Below are positions 1 through 8,664 of a stretch of 64,000 nt of DNA, in pieces (positions within the stretch are counted from its first letter, which is position 1; the number at the start of each line of letters is the position of its first letter). Below the pieces are notes generated by a model. The model did no database searches and was not told the origin of the DNA. It worked only from the letters and a program-made list of their open reading frames with translations. Source of the stretch: a bacterium. Lineage in GTDB: Bacteria > UBA10199 > 2-02-FULL-44-16 > JAAZCA01. The translations under genes and the position numbers were made by a program. Location: NCBI GenBank assembly GCA_021810905.1, contig JAJZQH010000006.1, forward strand, positions 62,001-126,000, given 5' to 3'.

Positions 1-369
1 AGGCGGGCGTGTCGGGTTAAGATGATCGATATCTACCCCTCCCCATCCCTCCCCTTACAAAGGGGAGGGCGCGGTTCCGATTCACGATTCACGATCCACG
101 ATCCACGAATAACGACAATCGAGGGGCTCTCCATTGATGGCAAACTGCACCCGATCCAGCAGGCGTTCATCGACTGCGGCGCCATACAGTGCGGCTTCTG
201 CACGCCGGGCATGGTGCTCACCGCAAAGGCACTGCTCGACGAAAGCCCGAATCCAACTCGTGATGAGATCAAGAAGGCGCTCGCCGGCAACCTCTGCCGC
301 TGCACGGGATATCAGCAGATATTTGAGGCGGTAGAAGCAGCTGCAAAGATCGTGAACCGTAAACCGTAA
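1..369 (+). CDS. Xanthine dehydrogenase-type [2Fe-2S] subunit, C-terminal part, with in-frame repeat insert
   Basis: Electron-transfer subunit of a molybdenum hydroxylase (xanthine dehydrogenase/CO dehydrogenase family); the 5' end lies outside the window. The frame is open from base 1. It reads RACRVKM, typical of the end of the plant-ferredoxin domain, then about 30 unusual residues, then ITTIEGLS and the second [2Fe-2S] domain with CGFCTPGM and NLCRCTGY. Related proteins run from the first block to ITTIEGL with only a few residues between. The extra residues are encoded by a palindromic element plus a heptamer array (see the repeat entry). The last residues (VNRKP) and the stop codon also lie in a heptamer array. 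Whether the protein folds with the insert is unknown; without the insert reading it would be a truncated pseudogene. A second, complete copy of this subunit lies at 5729-6235. Confidence 0.75.
   Translation, partial: RRACRVKMIDIYPSPSLPLQRGGRGSDSRFTIHDPRITTIEGLSIDGKLHPIQQAFIDCGAIQCGFCTPGMVLTAKALLDESPNPTRDEIKKALAGNLCRCTGYQQIFEAVEAAAKIVNRKP
28..113 (+). repeat. Palindromic half-element plus heptamer array inserted in a coding frame
   Basis: Bases 28-69 match the right half of the nested palindrome at 57230-57308 (same order: ATCTACC, CCTCCCC, then a hairpin around TTACAAA). The hairpin at 47-69 has a perfect 8-bp stem (CCCTCCCC/GGGGAGGG). Five 7-bp units follow at 79-113 (GATTCAC twice, GATCCAC twice, GAATAAC). 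The whole block keeps the reading frame of the surrounding Fe-S subunit gene, and the conserved protein sequence resumes right after the last heptamer. Confidence 0.8.
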
Positions 370-372
370 ACC
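352..372 (+). repeat. Heptamer array over a stop codon
   Basis: Three 7-bp units (GTGAACC, GTAAACC, GTAAACC). The TAA stop of the Fe-S subunit gene (367-369) is inside the third unit. The orientation is the same as in the other arrays that follow stop codons. Confidence 0.8.
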
Positions 373-382
373 GTTTGGAGGT

Positions 383-1669
383 TCACGAAAAGGCTCGAGA
401 GATAGCGTCCACGTCCAGGCGTTCCCCTGCTACGTACGTGGACTCTATCATCTGGCTGTCGCCGCGATACATGAGGAGCGACAAGAGTTCGTCGGTGTCG
501 AGCGCATCGAGCCGATAGACCGGATCAATGCCGCTTATATCCAGCACGCAGAAATCCGCGAACTTTCCCGGTGCAAAGTTTCCGATCTCTGAATCCATCG
601 ACATGACGGCGGCGCCGCCCATAGTGGCGAGCCACAATGCCTTAGCGGGCGGTATCGAATGTTCGTCCTGCGCGTAGTCGGCGTGCCTCATCTCGGTGAA
701 GATCGACATCGAAGTGCCCGCGCCCACGTCCGTGCCGAACCCATATGCGCAGCCCGCGCCCTCCACGCGCCGCACGGACATCCTGCCGCTCTTGAGGAAG
801 AAATTCGACGTGGGACAGTGCGCGATCTTCGTGTCGCTTGCGGCGAGTCGGCGGTATTCATCGTCCGAGAGATGGATAGCGTGCGCGAGGATCGTGCGCG
901 GCCCCAGGCAGCCTGCGTCTTCAAAGAGCGAGACGTAGTCGCGGTGCCCTGGAAAGAGTTCCTTCACCCGGTCGTTTTCGTCCAGCGTCTCCGCGATGTG
1001 GCTCTGCAGATAGGCGCCGGCGCTCCGCGCGAGTTCGGCGGCGTCCTTCAACAGTTCGAAGCTGCAGGTGGGCGCGAACCTCGGCGTGAATGCGTAGCGA
1101 AGACGCCCGTTTCCCGCTCCGTGCCATTTCGCACACAACGCTTCCGATTGTCCCAGCGAATCCGCTGTCGTTTCCAGCAATCCTGCCGGCGCGTTGCGGT
1201 CCATCATCACCTTGCCGATGAAACAGCGCACCCCTGCTGCCTGCGCGATTTCAAAGCACCTGTTTGTGGCCTCGGCGTGCACGGTCGAGTAGAGCCCTGC
1301 CGTAGTCGTACCGTTGAGTATGAGTTTTTTGAAGAAGCGCACGGCCACGTCGTCCACCACTCGCGGTTCGGCAAAGGCCATCTCGGCCGGCAGGATGTAG
1401 CGATCGAGCCACGCCAGAAGCGTCGAGCCGTGTTTGCCGCGCGCGTCCAGCTGCGGGATATGGCTGTGGACGTCGACGAGGCCGGGGATGATGAGGCGCG
1501 ATGGAAATTCCTGAACCTGTGCGTTCGACATCGGATCGGCCCACCCGAACGATACGATACGGCCGGAGTCGTCCACCTCGAGAACGCCGTCGCGGATGTC
1601 CTCGACCTTCTCTGGGGAAAGGCTGTGCATGATGCGCGCGCGAAAGCGCTTCGCGGCTCTGTTGGTCAC
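383..1669 (-). CDS. guaD: Guanine deaminase
   Basis: Hydrolytic deamination of guanine to xanthine, feeding the molybdo-hydroxylases encoded nearby. The 428-residue protein has the amidohydrolase metal motif HSH at residues 68-70 in [17 protein letters not shown] (223-227), AHAIHLS (262-268), HCPTSNFFL (284-292) and GTDVGAGTS (312-320). The Zn ligands and catalytic Asp are therefore all in place. The SNFFL and GTDVGAG versions favour guanine deaminase over other members of the TRZ/ATZ family. It starts with GTG and overlaps the yacG stop by 4 bp, so the two are translationally coupled. Confidence 0.9.
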   Translation of the reverse strand: MTNRAAKRFRARIMHSLSPEKVEDIRDGVLEVDDSGRIVSFGWADPMSNAQVQEFPSRLIIPGLVDVHSHIPQLDARGKHGSTLLAWLDRYILPAEMAFAEPRVVDDVAVRFFKKLILNGTTTAGLYSTVHAEATNRCFEIAQAAGVRCFIGKVMMDRNAPAGLLETTADSLGQSEALCAKWHGAGNGRLRYAFTPRFAPTCSFELLKDAAELARSAGAYLQSHIAETLDENDRVKELFPGHRDYVSLFEDAGCLGPRTILAHAIHLSDDEYRRLAASDTKIAHCPTSNFFLKSGRMSVRRVEGAGCAYGFGTDVGAGTSMSIFTEMRHADYAQDEHSIPPAKALWLATMGGAAVMSMDSEIGNFAPGKFADFCVLDISGIDPVYRLDALDTDELLSLLMYRGDSQMIESTYVAGERLDVDAISRAFS

Positions 1670-1881
1670 TTGCCCTCCCCCTCGCCTTTCGTTTCATCCG
1701 ACTCACCCTCATCGGGGACCGCGGAATCGTCCCGATGCCCTGGAATCCTGTATTTCTCCGACGCCCACTTACCCAGATCGATCAATCGACACCGCTCTGA
1801 GCAGAACGGCCTGAAGGGATTGTCTTCCCATACAGCAGGCTTGCCGCAATGGGGGCAGGGTTTTGCTTTCGTCTGTTTCAT
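1666..1881 (-). CDS. yacG: YacG-like zinc-finger protein (DNA gyrase inhibitor family)
   Basis: Small zinc-binding protein of about 71 residues. It holds the family pattern [10 protein letters not shown] then [17 protein letters not shown], giving a four-cysteine zinc site, and an acidic C-terminal tail. Members in enterobacteria inhibit DNA gyrase; that role here is by homology only. ATG at 1881 is chosen because the family begins just before the first cysteine pair; an upstream start at 1923 would add residues unlike the family. It is coupled to guaD downstream, with no obvious functional link. Confidence 0.85.
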   Translation of the reverse strand: MKQTKAKPCPHCGKPAVWEDNPFRPFCSERCRLIDLGKWASEKYRIPGHRDDSAVPDEGESDETKGEGEGK

Positions 1882-2095
1882 GCCCAATGAATACGTCCGA
1901 TCGAGGTGAATGACAAGCATCACGATGTCTGCAAGTGCGCGAGCGATCTCTCATCGAATGCATGCGCAATGGCACGCAGAGAGCGGATTATCCCGTCCTC
2001 GCTGCGCGATGCCTTCGTTGCGGTTTTCAGGGCGCCACTAATTGATGCTTGCTCGCGACAGGATGCGCTGCTATCTAGGGGCGCTCGGAGGACAA

Positions 2096-3127
2096 ATGGA
2101 AATCGGCATCCTGGGACTCAAGCAGAGCGGAAAGAGCACCATCTTTGAGATCATGACCGGCGTGCGTTCGCGCGAAATGTACGGCGAACCGTGCGTCCGC
2201 GGAGTGGCTTCCGTGCCCGACGAGCGCTTCGACACGCTCGTTCAGATATTCTCACCGGCAAAGGTCTCGCCGGCCTCGGTTCCCTTCATCGACGTCAATG
2301 CAGGCGGAGAAAGCGCGTGGGAGGCGATCCGCCAGAACCTCTCCTCGGCAGACGGCTTCGTGCACATAGTGGACGCGTTCACCGCTGAGGAGCCGTCCGA
2401 GGTCGTAACGCGCTACCGCAAGCTGGCTGACGAGCTCATCTTCTCGGACCTCGTCGTGGTGGAGAACCGGCTCGCGAGGCTTGAAAAAATACCAAAGGCC
2501 GCGCTCAAGCCGGATGAGGCGCGCCACGCCGTAATACTTCCAAAGGCGAAGGAATTGCTGGAAGCCGGGACTCCGCTTCGCGAGCTCGTTCTCACGGCGG
2601 AAGAGCGCCACGCTCTGCGCGGCTTTGCCTTCTGGACCATGAGGCCGGAGCTGGTCGTAGTAAACGTGCGGGACGACAATCGATCGTTCGCGGAGGAGTT
2701 CGCAAGACAGATCGGCGAGAAGTCTCCAGTCATCGGCATCAACTGCATGCTGGAAAGCGAGATCGCGCAGCTCGACCCCTCGGATCGCGACGAGTTTCTC
2801 AAATCCATGGACATCGACGAGCCCGCGTTTGAGCTCATCATCCGCACCGCGTTCTCGCTGCTCGGCCGCATCTGCTACTTTACGGTCGGAGAGGACGAGG
2901 TAAAGGCGTGGGTGATACCCGAGAACTCCACGGCGCCGCGCGCCGCTGCCGCCATTCACAAGGATTTCGAACGCGGATTTATCAAGGCTGAAGTTGCGTC
3001 GTACGACGACTTCATCAAGTGCGGCGCAACTCTGGGTGCTGCCAAATCCTCCGGCAAGCTGCGCCTCGAAGGCAAGGAATACATCGTACAGGACGGGGAT
3101 ATCATCTCGTTCAGGTTCAATGTGTAA
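2096..3127 (+). CDS. YchF/OLA1-like GTPase with C-terminal TGS domain
   Basis: P-loop NTPase of the Obg-related YchF group, 343 residues. ATG at 2096 is preceded by CGGAGGAC, a strong ribosome site; the longer frame from 2042 is not needed. The P-loop is GLKQSGKS (residues 7-14), where YchF usually has GLPNVGKS. The body matches the YchF coiled-coil and DUF933 layout, and the C-terminal 70 residues form a TGS-type domain ending IVQDGDIISFRFNV. YchF proteins bind ATP or GTP and associate with ribosomes. Given the altered P-loop this may be a divergent paralogue rather than the housekeeping copy. A nonamer array begins just after the stop codon. Confidence 0.8.
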   Translation: MEIGILGLKQSGKSTIFEIMTGVRSREMYGEPCVRGVASVPDERFDTLVQIFSPAKVSPASVPFIDVNAGGESAWEAIRQNLSSADGFVHIVDAFTAEEPSEVVTRYRKLADELIFSDLVVVENRLARLEKIPKAALKPDEARHAVILPKAKELLEAGTPLRELVLTAEERHALRGFAFWTMRPELVVVNVRDDNRSFAEEFARQIGEKSPVIGINCMLESEIAQLDPSDRDEFLKSMDIDEPAFELIIRTAFSLLGRICYFTVGEDEVKAWVIPENSTAPRAAAAIHKDFERGFIKAEVASYDDFIKCGATLGAAKSSGKLRLEGKEYIVQDGDIISFRFNV

Positions 3128-3131
3128 AGGC

Positions 3132-3254
3132 GGCAAGCAAGGCACGCAAGGCAAGCAGGGCAGAAATGCTCTCCAGAAAAATTCAAAGACTCATATCGGT
3201 AATTTCTGAACCCGCGCCTTAACAAACGTTGCTTGCATTGCGTGCCTTGCGTGC
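3132..3254 (+). repeat. Nonamer tandem repeats in inverted arms (YchF-like/xdhC spacer)
   Basis: Left arm 3132-3163 has 9-bp units GGCAAGCAA, GGCACGCAA, GGCAAGCAG and a partial unit. Right arm 3229-3254 has the reverse-complement type TTGCTTGCA, TTGCGTGCC, TTGCGTGC. About 65 bp separate the arms. The left arm begins 5 bp after the stop codon of the YchF-like gene and the right arm ends 13 bp before the xdhC start. The same unit family occurs at 29956-30045 and 31846-31892. Confidence 0.8.
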
Positions 3255-3267
3255 AGAGGGATACGGC

Positions 3268-4059
3268 ATGGATCTCGATCACAAAGCCCTGACTCTCAAG
3301 GAAGCAAAGATCCCCTTCTGCTGGGCTACTGTCGTGCGCGCAGAAGGATCTGCGCCGCGGCACGCGGGCGCCAAGATGATCGTCACCGCATATGAATCGT
3401 TCGGCACAGTCGGCGGCGGCGGTCTGGAGCACAGGGCGATAGACGATGCGCGCGACGTAATGCGCAGGCGTTCGCCGGAGCTCTTGCGATATCCGCTGAC
3501 GGAAAAAGGCATCCAGCCGTGCGGCGGCGAGGTCTATATCTTCTTTGAGCCCGTGATGCCCATGCCGCCGTGCGTGGTGTTCGGCGCCGGGCATGTGGCT
3601 GAAAAACTCTGCCCCATGCTCGTGGACCTGGGCTTTGAAGTGACGCTTGTCGACGAGCGCGCCGAGAGGCTTGAACTGCCCGCATTTAGAAGCGTAGCAA
3701 AGCGCGCGAACCTGCTCCCCTCCGAATTTCTTTCAGCGCTGAAATTTACCGACGACCTGCACATCATCACCATCACACACAAGCACGTCCACGACAAAGA
3801 GATAGCAAAGTTCTGCATCGGCAGGCCGTTCAAGTATCTGGGAGTGATCAGCTCTCGCAAAAAATGGGCGCTGTTCTGTGAGAGCTTCCGAAAACAGGGC
3901 ATCAGCGATGCGACGATCGCTCGCGCGACCTCGCCTGTCGGGCTCGATATCGGTGCCGAGACGCCGATGGAGATCGCGGTGGCGATAGCGGCGCAGATGA
4001 TCCAGCTGAACGCAAAACCGGAGGACTTCGCGAGCGGCGTTGCGCACTTTACAACGTGA
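3268..4059 (+). CDS. xdhC: XdhC family protein, molybdenum hydroxylase maturation
   Basis: Predicted accessory protein that binds molybdenum cofactor and aids its sulfuration and insertion into xanthine dehydrogenase-type enzymes. The 263-residue protein has the N-terminal XdhC/CoxI domain (ATVVRAEGSAPRHAGAKM, then GGGGLEHRAI) and a C-terminal Rossmann-like domain (VVFGAGHVAEKL, then IISSRKK-type GVISSRKKW). ATG at 3268 follows AGAGGGA; the longer frame from 3229 would read through a repeat arm. Its TGA stop lies inside a GTGAATC unit of the next array. The MocA-like gene follows in the same direction. Confidence 0.88.
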   Translation: MDLDHKALTLKEAKIPFCWATVVRAEGSAPRHAGAKMIVTAYESFGTVGGGGLEHRAIDDARDVMRRRSPELLRYPLTEKGIQPCGGEVYIFFEPVMPMPPCVVFGAGHVAEKLCPMLVDLGFEVTLVDERAERLELPAFRSVAKRANLLPSEFLSALKFTDDLHIITITHKHVHDKEIAKFCIGRPFKYLGVISSRKKWALFCESFRKQGISDATIARATSPVGLDIGAETPMEIAVAIAAQMIQLNAKPEDFASGVAHFTT

Positions 4060-4178
4060 ATCGTGCGATGGTGTGATCGGCAAATACGTGCGATGGTGCG
4101 TTGGTGCGATCGTGCGATCGTAAAATCAATCCAAGGTATTACGAACGCACGATCGTACGAACGCACGGTTTTACGATT
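4056..4178 (+). repeat. Octamer/heptamer inverted arrays (xdhC/mocA spacer)
   Basis: The whole xdhC-mocA spacer is repeat. Left part: GTGAATC, GTGCGAT, GTGTGAT, then 8-bp units around GTGCGATS up to about 4118. Right part 4141-4178 is in the opposite sense (ACGAACGC, ACGATCGT, ACGAACGC). The arms can pair into an imperfect long hairpin with a loop near 4123-4138. The first unit contains the xdhC stop codon and the last base abuts the mocA start. Confidence 0.8.
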
Positions 4179-4790
4179 ATGCACACATTCATTGGCATCA
4201 TACTCGCTGCTGGAGCCGGCTCCCGCATGGGAGGTCCAAAGGCGTTATTGCGCTTTGACGATGGCGCCACGCTGCTGGAACGACAGTGCGGCATGCTGCT
4301 CGAAGGTGGTTGCTCGCGAATCGGAGTAGTCATCGGAGCGGCAGCGCCAGAAATTCGTCTGGCGCACCCCGCCATCCCTGCACGATGGCTGCTGAACGAA
4401 CTCTGGGAGCAAGGTCAGTTCACTTCACTGCAGATCGGAATCAAGGGAATGCACGCGACGGAGTCCGACGGCGCGGTAGTGCTGCCCGTTGACGTGGCGG
4501 GGGTCTCCGATGCTATCATATCCGCACTGATCGACGCCGCAATATGCAACCCCCACCTCGACGCCATCATCCCGGAATACAACGGCCGCGGCGGTCACCC
4601 GGTTCTCCTCTCCTCTCGCTTCTGCGAGCTGCTCGCGGGCCTCGATCCCTCAGACGAGCGCTCTCGCCTGGACGTGCAGATGGCCGCGAACAAAAACACC
4701 TTGCGCGTTCCGGTGGGCGACCCTCACGTAGTAAAAAACATCAACACACCTGATGAGTGGGAATCATATCGAAAAACCGCGCACCGCTAA
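4179..4790 (+). CDS. MocA/MobA-like molybdenum cofactor nucleotidyltransferase
   Basis: Predicted CTP:molybdopterin cytidylyltransferase or related transferase, 203 residues. It starts with the nucleotide-binding motif LAAGAGSRMGGPKALLRF (residues 10-27) and carries VLPVDVAGVS and GRGGHPVLLS, all typical of MocA. MocA makes the cytosine form of the cofactor used by xanthine dehydrogenase-family enzymes, which fits the neighbours. ATG at 4179 is chosen by homology; no Shine-Dalgarno is visible because the upstream sequence is a repeat arm. A longer frame from 4101 would translate that arm. MobA or a general NTP transferase are less likely alternatives. Confidence 0.85.
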   Translation: MHTFIGIILAAGAGSRMGGPKALLRFDDGATLLERQCGMLLEGGCSRIGVVIGAAAPEIRLAHPAIPARWLLNELWEQGQFTSLQIGIKGMHATESDGAVVLPVDVAGVSDAIISALIDAAICNPHLDAIIPEYNGRGGHPVLLSSRFCELLAGLDPSDERSRLDVQMAANKNTLRVPVGDPHVVKNINTPDEWESYRKTAHR

Positions 4791-4856
4791 CGTGATTTCC
4801 CGCCTTACGCGAACTCCGCGCCACGGAGCTGGCTTGCAGGGAGGAGGCGCGACGTG

Positions 4857-5732
4857 CTAAACGCTCGATGCTCGCCGAAAATCCTTGATCGTCACCTCGC
4901 GCAGATAGCGCGCCAGCAGACCTCCGGCGGCGAAGCGGCGGTAATCTGCAGTGGAGCGCAGATCGTCTATCGGCGTCACCTCGTCGGCGAGCGAAGCGCC
5001 GGCTTTGTCGATCAGGGCCTGCGTTATCACCTTGCCCTTGAGCAGGGCCTCGGTGCCCGGAAGGCGCATGGGTGTCGCGGCGACGCTGCCCACGGCGATC
5101 TTCACCCATTCTATACCGCCGTGGCGCACCCTCCCGCGCGCGCAAAGCGATACCTTCGATATGGCCTGTGCGCGGCGCTGTCCGATCTTGTAGAAACGCG
5201 CGCGCTCTTTCGTATCGGGCATCGGCAACATTATGCGCGTCAGAAGTTCGTGAGGCGCCAGAGAGGTCTTTCTGTACCCGACAAAAAAATCGTTCGCCTT
5301 GATCCATCTCTCGCCCTTGAGGTCCTGGGCCAGAAACATCGCCTCATGCGCGAGCAGCACGGGCAGCGTATCCCCTGCAGGCGAAGCGTTCATGATATTT
5401 CCGCCGAGCGTGCCCGCGTTCTGGATCTGCACACCGCCGATCGTGCGGCATGCGGCGGCGAGAGCCGGAAATCTCTGAACAACGATCCTGTCGGCCGCAA
5501 TTGCGGAATGGGTTACGAGCGCGCCGATCTCTATTCCTTCTTCGGTGATAGAAATCGCGCGAAGCTCCGAAAGCCCGGAGATATCGATGACGCCTTCCAG
5601 CTTCAGAAGCCCGCTGCGCCATTGGACGACAATATCGGTACCACCTGCGAGCACTGGAAATCTGCCGGGATTCGCCGCGAGCAGAGCCAGCGCTTCGGGC
5701 AAACTCGGCGGCTTGTGATATGCGAACGTCAT
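4857..5732 (-). CDS. Xanthine dehydrogenase-type FAD-binding subunit
   Basis: Medium (CoxM/XdhB-like) subunit that binds FAD and passes electrons from the Fe-S clusters to an acceptor; 291 residues. FAD motifs are visible: PVLAGGTDIVVQWRSG (residues 27-42) and TIGGVQIQNAGTLGGNI. The C-terminal CO_deh_flav_C domain is present. Its ATG overlaps the stop of the Fe-S subunit gene by 4 bp, so the two are coupled in the order molybdo-subunit, Fe-S, FAD. The substrate cannot be read from this subunit. Confidence 0.9.
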   Translation of the reverse strand: MTFAYHKPPSLPEALALLAANPGRFPVLAGGTDIVVQWRSGLLKLEGVIDISGLSELRAISITEEGIEIGALVTHSAIAADRIVVQRFPALAAACRTIGGVQIQNAGTLGGNIMNASPAGDTLPVLLAHEAMFLAQDLKGERWIKANDFFVGYRKTSLAPHELLTRIMLPMPDTKERARFYKIGQRRAQAISKVSLCARGRVRHGGIEWVKIAVGSVAATPMRLPGTEALLKGKVITQALIDKAGASLADEVTPIDDLRSTADYRRFAAGGLLARYLREVTIKDFRRASSV

Positions 5733-6235
5733 CTCTTTGCCTTCCTCGTTTTTCTGGATCTGCCGGCTTGAATTTCAGCGGCCTTTTCGATCGCATCTAT
5801 TATCTTTGCGTACCCCGTACACCTGCAGAGATTGCCTGCGATGGCCTCCGCTATCTGCGCGCGCGTGGGCCTGGGGTTTTTCGATAGAAGCGCGTGCGCG
5901 GCGATGAGCATCCCGGGCGTGCAGATGCCGCACTGGGCTCCGCCCTCATGCACAAAGCAATCCTGCAAAGGCGAGAGGTGCGTTGCATCGCCAAGGCCTT
6001 CGACCGTAGTTATGGAGTCTCCGTCGGCGAGCTGTCCGACGAGCATGAGACACGAATCGATGACTTCTCCGTTGAGGAGCACGGAACATGCGCCGCACTC
6101 CCCTTCGCCGCAGCCTTCCTTCGTGCCCTTGAGGCCCAGAGGTCCGCGAATAAAATCGAGCAGGCGCATCTCGGGCGCAATTTCCATCTCATGTTCCACA
6201 TCATTGATCTTCAGTCTTTTGATCACTGTTTGCAT
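5729..6235 (-). CDS. Xanthine dehydrogenase-type [2Fe-2S] subunit
   Basis: Small electron-transfer subunit, 168 residues, with two [2Fe-2S] domains. The plant-ferredoxin cluster cysteines are at about 42, 47, 50 and 62 (CGEGECGAC then DSC). The second cluster has CGIC at 102-105 and CRC at 137-139. ATG at 6235 is preferred over a GTG nine bases upstream. It is uninterrupted, unlike the copy at the left edge, and so shows where the insert there sits: between SITTVEGL here and the preceding cysteine block. It is separated from the molybdo-subunit by a repeat-filled spacer of about 150 bp. Confidence 0.92.
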   Translation of the reverse strand: MQTVIKRLKINDVEHEMEIAPEMRLLDFIRGPLGLKGTKEGCGEGECGACSVLLNGEVIDSCLMLVGQLADGDSITTVEGLGDATHLSPLQDCFVHEGGAQCGICTPGMLIAAHALLSKNPRPTRAQIAEAIAGNLCRCTGYAKIIDAIEKAAEIQAGRSRKTRKAKR

Positions 6236-6253
6236 GGTGGACACTCATCTTAC

Positions 6254-6390
6254 GTCAGTACTTTGGTACGTTGAAAAAAAACATGTGAATCGGCAAGTAG
6301 TACGTTGGTTCGTTAGTACTTTGGTACGTTGGTACAAAATCTGGTATAAACAAAGTTTACAATTAAACGTACTAACGTACTACTGCTACA
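6254..6390. repeat. Octamer inverted arrays between molybdo-subunit and Fe-S subunit genes
   Basis: Units of 8 bp occur at 6300-6335 (GTACGTTG, GTTCGTTA, GTACTTTG, GTACGTTG, GTAC), with a further short stretch at 6254-6271. The inverted arm is at 6366-6390 (ACGTACTA, ACGTACTA-like). On the minus strand the first arm begins right after the stop codon of the molybdo-subunit gene and the second arm lies before the Fe-S gene, as in the other arrays. Confidence 0.75.
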
Positions 6391-8664
6391 TCACTTTCCA
6401 TTACAACGACGCCACTCCTCATACAGCCGCTCCGGCGTTATCGGCAGATCGCGTACGGAAAGCCCGGTCGCCTGTGCGACTGCGTTTGCTATGGCGGGCG
6501 CGCCGCCGTCCATCGGCAGCTCGCCTACGCCCTTGGCCCCCATCGGTCCATATGCGTACGGCTTTTCGATTATGATCGTATCCATCTCAGGCATATCCAT
6601 GGACGTCGGTATTACGTAGGTCTGAAGGCGGTTCGTCCGCACGTGGCCGCGATCCATCACTAGCTTTTCCATGACGGCCCAGCCCAGAGCCTGAATCGTG
6701 CCGCCCTCGATCTGTCCCTCGGAGAGTTGCGGATTCACGGCGCGGCCTATCTCTGCGGCCATCCACATCTTATCCACGCGCAGGTCGAACGTATCGAGAT
6801 CCACCTCTACCTCAGCCACGTCGCAGCCCCACGCGTACGTGGGATAGGCATCTCCCTCGTATTTTTCGTCGTCCCAGTGGATTCCTGGCGGCAAATCATA
6901 GTGATCTATTACCGTGAGCGGCCCGCGTTCCGCGAGATATGTCCGCACGAGCTCATCCACGGATACAAGGGATTTTTTCCCGCTCATGAGAGAGAGCCCC
7001 TTGAACGACAGTTTATTCTTGTCCGCACCGAATCGCTTTGCAGCGAACGCGAAGAGTTTTTCCTTGATGCCCTCCGCACATTTGCCGAGCACGACCCCCA
7101 TCACCATCGTCGTGCGCGACGCGACGGTCGGGCCGCTGTCAGGCACCAGCGCGGTATCTGGGGTTTCGATAGAGACGCATTCGAGATCGACTCCCAGATG
7201 ATCAGCCGCCATCTGCGGGAGCACCGTGTGCGAGCCCTGCCCCATCTCCGTGCACGCGGTGAGCACGCAGATCTTTCCGTCCGGATCGAGTCTGAGACCG
7301 GCCTCGCCCTTGAGCTTCGCTTCGCCTGAACCCGTGAATCCGGAGCCGTGCTGAAAGAGCGCTATGCCAATTCCCCTGCGCAGATTTTTCTGCTGCGGCT
7401 TTGCAAGTTCGCTCCACCTGCGCGCAAAATTCGAGCGCTTTGCTGCGGCCTCAATGACCTCCGACGCCCCCACGCAGCCGTTGAGGATCTGACCGGTTGC
7501 CGTGGAATCGCCCTCGTGCAGGAGGTTGCGCCTCCTGATCTCGAGCGGCGACAGCCCAAGCGCCGCAGCGATCCGGTCCATATGGACCTCTATGGGAAAT
7601 ATCGCCTGCGGCGCGCCGAAGCCTCTGAACGCGCCGTTGGGAGAGGTGTTCGTGCAATACGCGCACCCTACCGCGCGCACGTTGTCGCAGCGATACGGCC
7701 CAGGGCTGTGGATGAATCCGCGGGAGAGCACCACCGGCGTGAGCGTAACGTAGGCGCCGCCGTCCAGCTCGAACGATATGTCCATCGCCTTGAGCGTTCC
7801 GTCCCTGGCAACCCCCGTGCGGTGCCGCACTATCGCTGGGTGTCGTTTTGTCGTGGCCTCTATGTCCTCATCCCGATCGTAGATTATCTTCACGGGCCTG
7901 CCGCACTTTGCGGCGAGCACCGCGGCAAAACCCGCGATCACTGAGGGGTAGTCCTCCTTGCCGCCGAACGCCCCACCCACTGCTGCCTGCCGAACCGAGA
8001 TGCGCTCCTCCGGCATGTCCATGATGATGGCGAGCGCCCTAGATACGTAGTACGGGCATTGCAGCGAGCCCGTGACCGAGAGTTTTCCGTCATCCCGCAT
8101 GGCGGCGACCATGCCCTGCATTTCTATGTAGATGTGCTCCTGATAGCCGGCGGTATATGTCCCCTCGATCACCAGGTCGGATGCGGCGAATCCCTTGTCC
8201 ACGTCGCCTCTGTGTATCTCGTAGCGTGAAATCACGTTGTCATCGCCGCGGATCTTGATGCGCGCGGCCTTTGAGTCCTCGATGGAGAGGACCGGTTCCC
8301 ACTCCTCGCACTCGGCCTTCACATGCCGCCGCGCCTCCAGGGCGAGCTCGCGGCTGGGTGCCGCGATGAGCATTATCGCCTCGCCCACGTGCTTCACCAC
8401 GTCGGTGACTATCAGCGGGAGGTCGTCTTCGATCATCGCGACGCAATTCCGGCCGCGGATGTCGCGCGCGTCTGCGGTCACTACGCGGCTCCAGTCAAAA
8501 GCGGGATCGAGCGATATGCGGCGCAGCCTGCCGTGAGGTATACAGGCGCGAACGACAGCGCCGTGCCACATTCCGGGCATGTCGATATCGTCGACATATA
8601 CGGCCCGGCCGGTGACTTTTTCGATTGCATCGAGCCTGGGGACGCTCTTTCCGACGATTGGCAT
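6391..8664 (-). CDS. Xanthine dehydrogenase-type molybdopterin-binding subunit
   Basis: Catalytic large subunit of a three-subunit molybdenum hydroxylase, 757 residues. It has the N-terminal a/b hammerhead (GKSVPRLDAIEKVTGRAVYVDDI), molybdenum cofactor motifs such as GGAFGGKED, AFRGFGAPQ and MGQGSHTVLPQ, and the base-catalyst Glu at about 715 in GAKGVGELPMDG. The start is supported by AAAGAGGG just upstream. With guanine deaminase, XdhC and MocA nearby, purine (xanthine or hypoxanthine) oxidation is the most likely role. Subunits of this family also act on nicotinate, aldehydes or CO, and the sequence does not exclude these. Confidence 0.9.
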   Translation of the reverse strand: MPIVGKSVPRLDAIEKVTGRAVYVDDIDMPGMWHGAVVRACIPHGRLRRISLDPAFDWSRVVTADARDIRGRNCVAMIEDDLPLIVTDVVKHVGEAIMLIAAPSRELALEARRHVKAECEEWEPVLSIEDSKAARIKIRGDDNVISRYEIHRGDVDKGFAASDLVIEGTYTAGYQEHIYIEMQGMVAAMRDDGKLSVTGSLQCPYYVSRALAIIMDMPEERISVRQAAVGGAFGGKEDYPSVIAGFAAVLAAKCGRPVKIIYDRDEDIEATTKRHPAIVRHRTGVARDGTLKAMDISFELDGGAYVTLTPVVLSRGFIHSPGPYRCDNVRAVGCAYCTNTSPNGAFRGFGAPQAIFPIEVHMDRIAAALGLSPLEIRRRNLLHEGDSTATGQILNGCVGASEVIEAAAKRSNFARRWSELAKPQQKNLRRGIGIALFQHGSGFTGSGEAKLKGEAGLRLDPDGKICVLTACTEMGQGSHTVLPQMAADHLGVDLECVSIETPDTALVPDSGPTVASRTTMVMGVVLGKCAEGIKEKLFAFAAKRFGADKNKLSFKGLSLMSGKKSLVSVDELVRTYLAERGPLTVIDHYDLPPGIHWDDEKYEGDAYPTYAWGCDVAEVEVDLDTFDLRVDKMWMAAEIGRAVNPQLSEGQIEGGTIQALGWAVMEKLVMDRGHVRTNRLQTYVIPTSMDMPEMDTIIIEKPYAYGPMGAKGVGELPMDGGAPAIANAVAQATGLSVRDLPITPERLYEEWRRCNGK

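Noticed and set aside
659-1909. Long plus-strand frame opposite guaD and yacG
   Set aside because: Antisense shadow of the guanine deaminase gene, which has full motif support; the frame encodes Arg-rich sequence with no domain and no ribosome site.
4854-5771. Long plus-strand frame opposite the FAD subunit gene
   Set aside because: It lies opposite a gene with clear FAD motifs and has no recognisable content.
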